Program-made: the position numbers and the translations under genes
Assembly: GCF_048771995.1 (NCBI RefSeq)
Contig: NC_133025.1
Location: 124,001 to 188,000 of the forward strand
Direction: 5' to 3'
DNA from: Taeniopygia guttata
Taxonomy: Eukaryota > Chordata > Aves > Passeriformes > Estrildidae
DNA: 64,000 bases
Shown: positions 35,601 through 47,600 of the stretch, one piece after another
How the letters are laid out: every line of letters begins with the position of its first letter
Position numbering within the stretch: position 1 is the stretch's first letter
The notes under the pieces: model-generated
What the model was told of the DNA's origin: nothing
Database searches by the model: none
The model's input: only the letters and a program-made list of their open reading frames with translations

Positions 35601-38600
35601 GAGGTGGACGAGAAGAAGCGGCTGCTCAGTCGTCTCGCGGTAGCTGAAGAAGAGCTGCGCTGTGGCCGTGCTGTCCGTGGAGCTGAGCAGGAGCGGCTGG
35701 AACAGGGTGCTGGCCAGCTCTCAGTGCCATCCCTGGGGCACGGAGCTGCAGCACGTGGAGCACGGGGTGAGCAGGCAGGGAGTTAGGTGCAGCACGTCCT
35801 CAGGAGCCTGACTATCGCTGGGTTGCCTTCTTTTTGGCTTTGCTTTTATAACAATTCATAAGAATGGCTTGATGTAACAATTCCTAATTGCACAGGACAC
35901 AGGAGTGGTGGCTCTGTCTCAACCTAAGGGCAGCTAGTTCGATACCACCATTCTGCCTTTGGCAGCTGCAAGAGAAGCAAAAGTGTGTGGCAGCATATAT
36001 GGTGCTTTGCTTGTGTACTCTTCTAGCCTCCTGTCTTTTGGGGCTTATGGATTTCTTGAGCTGGATGTATTTTTTCAGTTGATTTTATTGATTTGTTTGA
36101 TTTTTTTTTTCCATCAGCTTATGCAAGTCCTTTTTAGATGTGCCTCATTCTTCACAGTCCAAATTTCTACTGAAATTATAAGTAAAACAACCAAGAGAAG
36201 TAAACTGTACCATTTTCCCAATAGACCTGTGTTAAAAATAATGACATTGATCTTGCCTCAAGCTCTTATTTCAAACTGATTTTCTTTCAGCTTCTTTATG
36301 GCCCAAAGCTGAAGCAGTGACTAAGAGATCAGAGATTTCATAAACTATTGTGCATGTGTGTAAAATGGACATAGTGTGGCAAAAAGGACAAGAACAGACC
36401 TTAACTCCCCTTTTCCCCCTCTGTCAGATGAACTTCTACAGAGATTTGAAGAATTTGCCTGCTGTCAGGATGAGCTGAAATCCCAGCCACAAGTGCAGCT
36501 CTCTGAACTGGAGCAGCAGGTTTGATATTTTCAAATTATTCTCATTAATTTTTCTGGTCTGTTTAGGAATTGAAGCCAAATTAAATGTCTAGAATTCCTT
36601 TTTTTATCATGCATTGCTCGAGAATGGCTTTTGTTAGTTCTCTCAGTTGATGGGCAGGCATGTTATGACTACAGAAGCCTGGAAAGAAGCAGAAGTCAAT
36701 TTGAGTAAATTAAAAGTTGCCAATTGATTTTTAAAGAAAAAAAAAGTTAACCAAACGATCAAAGACTAATATGTATTTACAAATGGTATTAAACTTTTTC
36801 TTTCTCTCCTCCGTCCTGTTTAAACAGGATGAATCAACTTCACAGGAAAAAATAGTAGATCAGGAAGACCAGAATGAGAATTCATTCCTACCCACAGAAA
36901 AGTTGGAAAGACAGAAGACAGAAGGTTGTATGATTACCTTACCTATTTTTAGATTCCTAAGAATCATTCTAGAAGTAGTTTCTACAAAATAAGATAGAGC
37001 TGAAGTGGTAGCTTTCCCCACTACAAAACACTGACAAATCTGCAAGTGGTACTTCTGGGAGGAGTATTCTTGATAGCTTTTGCTGAAACAGTAAGAGACC
37101 CATATACATGCCACATATAAAAAACCCCAGACAACTGCATTGGTTTTGAGTGTCTGGTCATAGCACAGTTCTGTTGGAATTTTACTCTAAAACAGTGGAT
37201 TCCCTCACATATTTACTTCAGAGTCTGGTATGATTGGCACTGTGACAGTAGGCTGTCTTGATTTTTGAGAAATAGATTCATTTTGCTTCCTGTCATTCAA
37301 AGATAGAGAATAATCACCAATAAACCAGATTCCTACAGTCCTAGAACATTATCTTTCTCTTTTTTTGTTCCAAGATCTCAGAGATGCAGGTCTTTAATGA
37401 ACTTCAAGACATTGTTTAGAATCATGGCATGGTTTGGGTTGGAAGGAACTCATAAAGATCATCTGGTCCATCCCCCCCGTGCCCTGAGCAGGGACATCCT
37501 TCACCAGGTCAGGTTGCTCAGAGCCCCATCCAACTTGACCTTGAACATGTCCAATGGTGGGGCAGCTGACAGCTTCTCTGGGCAGTCCAGAGAGAAGCAG
37601 CCCTCTTGAAAGGCTGCAATAATGCATCTCTGAAGCCTTTCTTCTCCAGACTGAACAGCCACAAGCTCTCAGCCTTGCTTCATGGGAGGTATGTTCTAGC
37701 CCTCTGATAATTTCTGGAGTTTCTTCTGGACTCACTCCAGCAGATCCACATCTGTCATGTACAGGGGACCCCTGGAACTGGACACAGGGCTCTGAGTGGG
37801 GTCTCACAAAAGTAGGGAAGAGGGAGAGAATTATCTTCTTCAGCCTGCTGCCCACACCTCTTTTGGTGCAGCCCAGGGTATATTGGCTTTCTGGGCTGCA
37901 GGCACATACTGCCAGCTCTTGTCCAATTTTTAGTTTACCAGAATCCCAGAGTCCTCTGTAGCCTGTTTTCAATCCATTCACCCCACAGTCTGTGCTGGTA
38001 CTGGGGATTGCCCCAGCCCAGAAGTAGGGCCTTGCACTTGGCCTTACTAAACCTTGCTGTGCACAAGGACTACATGGCTGCATTCCTCAAGCTTGTCCGG
38101 GACTCTTTGGGATGGCATCACATCCCCACAGCAAAACCAGCTGCTCAGCCTGGGCCACCCTCAGGTGTGCTATGGGTGCACTCCACCCAGCTGTCTCTGG
38201 CAGCAGTCAGGACACCAAACGCTGCCAGTCCCAGGATGGACTTCTGTGGGTCCTGGTTCCCACTTGGATGGCGAGTCATTGACTGCAGTTCCTTGCACAC
38301 AGCCAGTTCCTTACCCCACCAACAGCCCACCTCAAACCCATATCAGCAATTTAGTAGCAAGGGTGCTGGGGAGATCATATCAAAGGCCTCACAGAAATCT
38401 GGCTTTCAATCTGGTATCGTGCCCCAGGCTACAATTGAGTACATCCAAAATGCACCTGAAAAACTTCAATCGACTTTCTTAAAAAGCAGCTCCTCCCTCC
38501 TTCTAGTGTAAGGAATTCCACTTGAAAAATGTGGTGACTCAGAGCTTCATTGTCTTGTTACTTAAAGCATCTTTCCCAATGCATGTTTAGCTGCATATTT

Positions 38601-41600
38601 ACTTCAAAACAAGCTTGTGTTGTTGTAATTCTGTTTCCAGTGGGTGTGTTGAACCCTTGATTACTGGTTTTTTTTTGATGTTCACAAAAATGGAGTCTGT
38701 TTTTTAATGCTTCTAAGTTGGTGTTTCTGGGGAAGACACAGTATTCATTGCTTTACTGGCTGCTATGCTAAAAAGCTGAGGCATCACCTAGTACATTAAT
38801 TAGAATTGAGATGAATTAGAATGTATTTTTTTTTGTACATCTATAACAATTTGTAATTTTATTTTTTCCAAATGAAATTTGAAACATTTTGCTAGAATAG
38901 TTCTTTCTTTCCTCTCCTTTATAGAAATGTTTCTTAAAACTTGAATTTCTATTACCTGTCTTTCAGTATGTCTTGTCTGTATGACAACAATTGTTCTTTT
39001 CTACAAGCTGCTTAAAAGAGCATGTTGGTTGTGTGGTGGCCTCTAAATAAAACCAAACCCACATTATCCCATTATAGTACATATCTCCACTACATAAGTG
39101 TTATTAACAGCCATGTGTCCTTTCTCAAAAGCTCCTGGGAGAATATCCTGTTGCTATCTAAAGCAAAGTCTTAAGTTTCAAAGATTTTTTTTTTTTGTGT
39201 TTGAATGTTTCAGAAATACCACATTTGCAAGTTGTTCTCCAGAAGTCTAAGCAGGAAGCTGTGATGGTCGCAGAAGATGCAGAACAGGTAATGATTAAGC
39301 AGCTGAAATAAGCTAAAACTAAAATAGGTCAAGGACTGGCCTTAAAACAGCTAAGCTGTTATGGTCTTTTTTACCAATCCTCTTTGAAGGTTATTATTAA
39401 CTGGATTAATGGTGAAAGACAGAAATAGCTTCCAAATACAGCTTGCATTGTGTTAGTAATAGACTGTGTTTCCCTTTGCTGGCCATGTGCATTTCTTGTG
39501 TCCTTCATCCATCCAGTCCACATTTGTGCTATTTTCTGCCTGTTTTGAGTTAGTTTTTCAGCAGAACTATGGGCTAATCTGAGACAGGTCTCTGGAAATA
39601 AAATTCCAAAGGTGCAGCTGTCATTATATAAGATGCCTTTCAAACCATTCCCACTGCCCTGATGGGCACCTGGCTGACTGACTGGGGGAGCTGTGTGCTC
39701 CGTGAGGGGGGACAGGTGGGCACTGTCCTTGTGCTGTTCCAGCGTGTCCAGCTGCTCAAAGAGTTGGCTGTTTTTAACCTCCTGGGACTTAAAGTGGTTG
39801 TTTCATTATTACACCAGACTTTTTAAGAGCGGCTCTCCTTTAATGGTTCCCCATAAATTGTTTCCAAGTCTTTACAGTGCAGCAGCTTATTGGTGGCTGT
39901 TGGTCCAAGCTGTCTGGGGAGGATTTGTGAGTGCTTTTCTTTTGTAATCTGTTTTAGAGGATGGGAAGAAACCTAAAGATAATTATTTGGAGAAAGCCAA
40001 GCACTTTGTTCCAGGTGCTTTGTCTAGTGCTTTCACTTTGGGCATGGACACAGATTGAAATATGGGTTCTATCCTGCTTCTTTTCCATGTTAAATGGAGA
40101 GATTGAATAGGGGACAAAACCTCCTTATTCAGAGGCTATGAATAGGATGCCATGAAATTGTGACTGGTTAAGTACACTAGAGGGCTTGTTAGAATCACAG
40201 GAGAACTTAAACAGTTCAGAGTCATACTATCTTGCAATCAAGAGAGAAAGGGAAAGAAGGGAATAGGAAGTTGTTGTTACAATCCTGAAGCCAGAATCTC
40301 TCATGCTGCAACTTCAGAAAATGAAATTAGCAGAAGTAACCTGGGAAGTCACAGAATCACAAAATAGCTGGGGATGGCAGGGACCTCTGGAGGTCACCTA
40401 GTCCACCCCCCACTGCCAAGATAGAGTCCCCCTGTTATTAGCAAGGCTTCTTGTTTATTGCAGAAGCCAGCTTGAGACAGCTACAAAAGCTACAAAATGT
40501 GGAAAGCAGATACTTCCAGAAATGGCCCTTTCACAAGACTCAAAGGAAAAATGGTGCCTACTATTTTCTTTTAGGTAAGAACAGATGGCTTTACCAATAG
40601 AAGCAAGCCGTTTACTGAGGAATGTTGTCCACCTGGAATTCTAGACTATATTGCTGCAGAGAAACAGAAAGAGCTGTCTGTTTTTCTGCTGGAACTGAAA
40701 GAAGCCCAAGAAGAAATAACTTTTCTTAAAAGCCAGCTCAAGGGCCCCAGTGGCCAAACTTCTACAGGCAGCCAAACAGAAGGTAACCAGCTGGAAGAGA
40801 ATTCACAGATACAGTGTCTGGAGAGGGAGGAGGAGAAGGCTTCAGATTCACAGAGTGTCTCCTTACTGAGAGAAACAGAAATGCAGCAAACTGGGTTTCT
40901 TCAGGAAAATGGAATCAGCTTCCAAGAAGAACCTCAGGGAAGCCCTGGCACCTCTCAATCTCAAGATCTGATCAAGTTACAAAACGAAATTACAGAACTG
41001 CAAATAATTCTGCAGAAATCAGAAGAATCCTTTAGGAAAGAACTAGAAGAAAAATGTGCAGAAATAAATAGGCTAAACCAGTTGGCTGAGGAATACAAGA
41101 AAAAAGGAGAGGATCCTGACAGTACATTTTGTGTTTTGACGGAAGAACAAGATCAGCTCTTGTGTCAGGCCAAAGAACTTTCTACCATAACAGAACTGAA
41201 GGAGCAAGTGAAGCAACTGGCAGAAGAGCTAGCTCTTTCAGAAAAGCAGAGACTGTCAGACAGTCAAAGCAGTCTTCTAAGAGAGCAAATCCAGAGCCTT
41301 AAAAATGAATTTAAATCCAAGGATATAAAAATTGAAGCTTTGCAGAAGGACTTGGATGAAGCACAACTTCAGCTTTCTGACCAGGACATGCAACTAAAGG
41401 ATCTGAGAAGTCAGGTTGAGACAAAGGAATGTGAAGTACTTGATCTAGGACAACTTTTGAGGAAGAATACAGCAGAGATGGAAGAGCTTTCCCACAAGTT
41501 AACCTTAAAGGGACACGAGGCAGCAAGCCTGGAACAGCTTGTTGCTGAGCACACCAAGTCTATAGAGAGCCTGCAACAAGCCTTGCTGGAAAAGGACCGA

Positions 41601-44600
41601 CAGATGGCAGAGATCAGTGTCAGCATGTCTGAGAAAATGGTCCTGTTGAATGAAGAGAAATTTTCTCTAAGAAATGAGCTGAAGAGTCTCAAGGAGCAGA
41701 CAAGTCTGTTATTAAAAGCTCAGGAAGAAAAAGAACAGAACGTAGCAACAAAAGATACATGTCTGAAGTGTGGGGTGTCCAAGGAGCAGAATGAGACAGA
41801 AGCAGTGAGTAAAGAAAATGAGGAATTAGTAAATCAAGTTGAACTTCTGAGAAAAGAAAATGAGCAAGTAAAGCGGAAACTGCAAGCAGTACTTGTGAAC
41901 AGGAAGGAGCTTCTGAAGAAGGTAACCAGACTGGAGAATGAATTAGAACAACTGAGTAGAGAACAAAAATCAGAAACCTCAGTGGCTCAGGCATCTGCAG
42001 GGGAGGAAGATGTGAGAAGCATGATGAGCAAAGAAATGGGTCTTGAAAACCACCCACATGAGGACTATCTGATTCAGCTGCTTTCTGAAAAGGAATCTGA
42101 GTTGCAGAGCGTCCGGAAGGAGAAAGAAATTACTGAAGCACGACTGCAGGCAGTGATTGGGGAAATGAGGCAAAGCTTGCAAGATAAGGCAAACACTGCT
42201 TCAGTTAAAGATGTAATCATGGAGCATCAGACAATTCCTGACAAAGTAACTGAAACCAATGAAAGCCCAGAAGATGATGAAGAAAATGAGAAGCATAGTT
42301 CAGCAGGTACAAATCTGGAAGAAGAACAAAAGTCTGCTCTTAAAGAAAGGATCTCAGTTCTTGAACAAGAAAAAGAACAACTTCAAAAAAAACTTCAAGA
42401 AGCTCTTGTATCTCGCAAAGACACTATAAAAAAGGCTCAAGAAAAAGACAGGCATCACAGAGAACAACTAAAACAGCAAAAAGATGATTACAACATCCTG
42501 CAAGAACAATTTGATCAGCAAAGCAAAGAGAAGGACAGCATCCAGGCTCAGCTCAGACAGCTCCAAGAGCAGAAAGGATCAGGAGAGAGTGTTTTTGGGA
42601 GTCAAGCTATGTTGGATTCTTCATGCGTGGAAGCAGAAGATACAACAAATAACAAGCTTGTACAAGTTGCAGATATTTCTGAGGAAGAGTGGAAAAAAAA
42701 CCTTGACAAATTGCAGACGGAGAAAGAACAATTGGAATGTAATGTCAGCCATATGCAAAGGGAGCTTGCTCACAAATCAGAATTAATCTTTGATTTGCAA
42801 CAGCACATAGCACAGTTGTTTATAGAGATAGAAGGGCTGAAGAGAACCTCTGACCAAGCTAAAGCTAAGGAAGCAAGTCTTCAGACAGAATTGGAGGAGA
42901 ATCAAGGAAGACTTTCTGGAGTGGCCAGTCTGGAGGACTTGAAAGTACTTATGCATCAAAAGGATGACGAAATTGAATTTCTTAACCAGCAGTTAAAGGA
43001 GAAAAGTGACGCTCTCAATAATGTGCAGGCACAGTTGCTGGAAAAAGAGGAATCAGTCCAAAGGCTGTGTAGTCAGTTGGAAGCTCAGGCTCAGGTGCAT
43101 GAGGAGCAAAGCAAGCGACTACAAACAGAGATGCTTGAAATTCAGGAGAAGCAAGAGGACAATGCAGAAGCAGCTAAGCAGAAAAATCAAATGCAAAGAA
43201 AGTTGCAAGCAGCACTTATCTCTAGAAAAGAGGCCCTAAGGGAGAGCAAATCTCTAAAAGAAGAGCTAGCTAATGCTAAAACTACTATTGACAATCTTTC
43301 TGTCAGGCTGGCAAATGTGGAAAGCCAAATATGTGGCCATGTTAAAGAAACCGATACCTTAACAGAAAAATTAGCATGCCTTGCTGGAGAGCGAGAAAAA
43401 CTTACTGCAGAAATTGATAAACTACTTAGAGAAAATCAGAATCTTGATGGATGCTGTAAAAACCTTACACTTACTCTGGACAGAGTTGTTCTAGAGAAGG
43501 AGAAGCTGGAGAAGGAGGTGGAATCATTAAAGAGCTTTCAAGCCACTGAGAGTTCTGAGTGGCAGGAGAAATACAAGGAGCTTCAGGGAGAATATGAAAC
43601 TCTGCTGCAGTCATATGAGAATGTGAGTAATGAGGCTGAGCGAATTCAGTGTGTGTTGGAAACTGTTAGGCAGGAAAAGCAGGAAATTTTCATTCAGCTA
43701 AAAGGGGCTGAAGCAAAAAAACAGGAAACAGATAAGCAGCTACAGGAAGCTGGACAGGAAATTGATGAAATGAAGGAGAAAATGAGGAAATTTGCAAAAT
43801 CAAAGCAACAAAAGATCCTGGAACTAGAGGAGGAGAATGAGAAGCTTAGAGCAGAGATGCATTTTACAGATGGAGAGCTACACAGGACTGGAGACAGCTT
43901 TACAAACACTAGCCTGAAAGAAGATCTGGAGTGCTCTAGGAGGGAGTGCCAGTCTCTTTCTACTCAGCTTGAGACAGTAATGGCTGAAAAGGAGTCTCTT
44001 AATGAAGAGATTGTAGACTTGAAGTGCCTTTTGCAGGTAACAGAATCTAAGCTGAGGGAAAGCAGAGAACTTGTAGACAGGTGTGTTGCCCAGCAGACAG
44101 CTGGGGAACAAACTGAGGCCGTTGCCACACCACCACCAACAGAAGAGTCTGAAAATCAAGTGGACGTCACTTTTCGACCAGAGCTCCCTGCTGCAGAGCT
44201 GGAACAAGAGGCATTTGGAAGGGATCGACCTTGTGAGGATCCTGCTCTCTACAGACAGCAAATAGCTGAGCTCACCAAGCGAATCACAGAGATGGAAGAT
44301 AATAGAAGGGCTTCAGAGCAACAGCTGGGTGACATCAGCAGGTGTGTTGAGACTTTAGAAGGTGAGAAAAGGGCTTTAGAGCACCAAATGGGAGAGAAAG
44401 TCCTTGAAGTGAATGATCTGCAGGCTACAGTAGCAAAGATGGAGCAAATGGTCCAAGAAGCCAGAGATGACCTGGTCAGAATGACAGCACTGAAGGATGC
44501 TCTAGAGGCTGAAAAGGATGACTTGGAAGAAAGGCTCATGAATCAGCTGGCAGAACTTAATGGAAGTATTGGAAACTATCAGCAAGATGCAACAGACTTT

Positions 44601-47600
44601 CAAATCAAAAATGATCAACTGAAACATGAACTTCAGAGCTTGCAGAGAATGATGCACAAACTGGAGGAGGAGAAAAGTCAGATGGCAAAGGAGAAAAGCG
44701 AAGCAAGTTCAGAAAAGCAAAAGGAATTTGTAGAAAAGCTAAAATACAATTGGAGAGGAGAAAGCAGCACACACATAAAGGAGCTTCAAGAACTGCTGAA
44801 ACAGAAACAGCAGGAGATTAAGCAGCTGCAGAAGGACTGTATCAAAAGCCAGGAAAAGAACACTAGTTTAGAAAGAACTGTTAAAGCTCTGGAATTTCTG
44901 CAGAGTGAGACTCAGAAAGAGGTAGAAGCAGCCAAAGAAATTTCAGCTAAAGCAGTTGAAGACACCAAGAAAGCCCAGGCAGAGCTTGCTCACTGCAGAG
45001 TAGTGTTGGATGACACTCAGAGTGAGGCAGCAAGGGTTCTAGCTGAGAGTATCAAAGTGAAAGAAGAGTTGCAAGCACACAAAGATAAAATTAAAATTCA
45101 AATGAAGAAAAAGGATGAGGACTTTGAGAGAAGACTGGAACGGGAAAAAGACAAGCACTCAAAGGAGATCAAAAACATGGAAGAAAAGCTGGCAACATTG
45201 CAGAGGGAGAAAGACCATATGGAAACAACAGTTGGTGATCTGCAAGACTCCTTGAAGACAAAGGATCAAGAAGCCAAGCAACTGGAAGGCAGTCTAAACA
45301 AAGCACTAGCCCAGCTTGCAACTTTCACCAGGAGCATGTCTTCCCTTCAGGATGATAGGGATAGAGTGATAGACGAATCAAAAACATGGGAGAAGAAATT
45401 CACTGAAACTATTCAAAAGAAGGAAGAAGAAATACGTTTGAAAGAGGAAGCTTGTATTGTGCTACAGGACCAGGTGAAACACATGACCATGCGTGTGGAA
45501 GAACTCCAGACTCATATAGCCAGGTAAAAAAGCAGTGTCAGGGGAGGTTTATCAGGAAAAGGTTGCTTTGTATTTGTTATCTGCACAAGGACATGGGGTG
45601 ATCACTCTAGAATAGTCCTTCTTCACGTCCCTAGAATACTGTGTTAAATCTGTTCTCAGTGACAAGCACTCACCATCTGATTACGCTCCAGAGTATTTCA
45701 AATTTCAGATTAATTAAAGAGTTTCTTTTGCACTGAGAAGTCAAGAAAGCATTGGGATACATAATTCCAGTTTAGTCCCAAAACAAATTTTAAGGGGAAG
45801 ATGGAGCTATGGAAACCTATCAAAATGTGTATACATCTGTGTATTTCCAAAATTTAAAACCAAACCATTCTTATATGAGTAAAGTTGTTTTATATATATG
45901 CTGTATCTTTGCATGATGAAGTATTAAATGGACATCAAAGGTACCAGAACAGCAATTTCATTGTGGGATGGCATGGGGTTGTTTTTATTGCTAGCTACAA
46001 TGGACGAGAGAAGTAATGTAACAACAGAAAGGTGATAACATTCAGTGTTTAAGTGAACACTTTTTTAGTATTGACATGAACAACTTTAAAAGAATATATT
46101 CCCTGCCACCACCCCTTTAAGGCAGTAGTACAGTCAGAACTTTAAAATATATCTTGAATTTTAAATTGAGAGATGTTTCCAGCTTGTTTTCTTTAAGTAA
46201 AACAAAATTAGAATAAGAACAGAGTTGGTGTGGGTTTAGATACTGAGATACTTTGTGGATTTTTGACCAACTTAATATTTTCTCTTTTCAGGCTGGAATG
46301 CAACAAGAAAGACTGGGAGGCTGACTGCAGGAAGGAGATTCAGCATCATCAAAAGACATGTGAAATGTTGCAGGAGGAAAAAAAAGAGCTTTTGACTCAG
46401 CTTGAGGGGTCTCAGGAACTGTACAGCAAGTCTCAGAATGAACAGCAGGAACTGGAGTCAGAAATCAGCAGCCTAAGAGACCAGCTTGCTGACTTACAAA
46501 ATTCCTTCACCAAATGTGAGCTGGCCAGGGAAGAGCTGGGGACTGTGGTCAAGCAACAAGAGATGAGTATCCAGAATTTTAAACTCAGCTGTGAGCAGCT
46601 TGAAGCTGACTTGCAGGCTTCGAAGGACCTAACAAATAAGCTGCATGAAGAAACCAGTGCCAAAGATCAAAAGATCATGAGTTTGCTGTCTGCCAAAGAA
46701 GAAGCAGTGATGGCTGCTCTAGCTGAATTACAGCAGCAACATTCTGAAGAGATGAAAGAGTTGGAGTGTAGGCTAAGTAAGGAGGAAGATGATAAAAAAG
46801 CCTTGGAAAATGAGAAGAACAAGTTTCTTGGCAAACTCGATCATCTGACTGAAAAGATGAAGATAAGCAGAGAAGAAAGTAAGCAGCAGAAGGCACAGCT
46901 GGACTCCTTCACCAAGTCCATGACATCTCTGCAGGACGACCGAGACCGCATTCTCAGGGACTACAAGCAGCTTGAGGAACGCCATCTTGTTATAATCCTG
47001 GAAAAAGACCAGCTAATTCAAGAGGCTGCTGCTGAAAACAACAAGCTCAAGGAAGAAATGAGAAGTTTCCATAGCCAGATGGATGACCTCAACTCTGAGA
47101 ATGCCAAGCTGAATGCAGAGTTGGTGCGGTACAGAGAAGACCTTAATCAAGTGATTTCAATAAAGGACTCCCAACAGAAGCAACTTCTCAAAATACAGCT
47201 TCAGCGGATCCAAACTCTGGAAAATGAGAAGGCAATCATAGAAAAACAGCTGAAAGAGTCTGAGCATACTCAGGATGATCTCAGGAAGTGCACGGAAGCC
47301 TTAAGAGAGGATAAGGTCAGTATGTCTCAAGAGATTGAAACTCTTACGTCCTCTCTGTCGCAGGTGCAGAGTGAGATGGCAGCATTACGTGAGGGGAGTC
47401 CCATTGTGGAGTGTCAAGCAGAACTGAAGGCTCGAGAGAAAGAGGTACAAGGACTGAGTCATGAGCTTTCCCTCTCTCAGAAAAGAATAAGAGAACTTGA
47501 GGGGGAGCTAGAAGGTGTTCAGAGGGATGCAGCCAAGAGAGTGGGAGAGGCTGAGGACAGGCTTCGGAAGGAATTGAAGCACCTGCATCATGATGCAGGG

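Noticed and set aside
35959-36279. Hydrophobic 106-residue plus-strand open frame between GOLGB1 exons
   Set aside because: It lies in intron 7, is T-rich and is not conserved with giantin. The phase of exons 7 and 8 requires it to be spliced out.
41311-44539. Several minus-strand open frames of 70-127 residues in the giant GOLGB1 exon
   Set aside because: They are antisense shadows of a coiled-coil coding sequence rich in GAG/AAG/CAG codons, giving Leu/Ser/Phe-rich translations.
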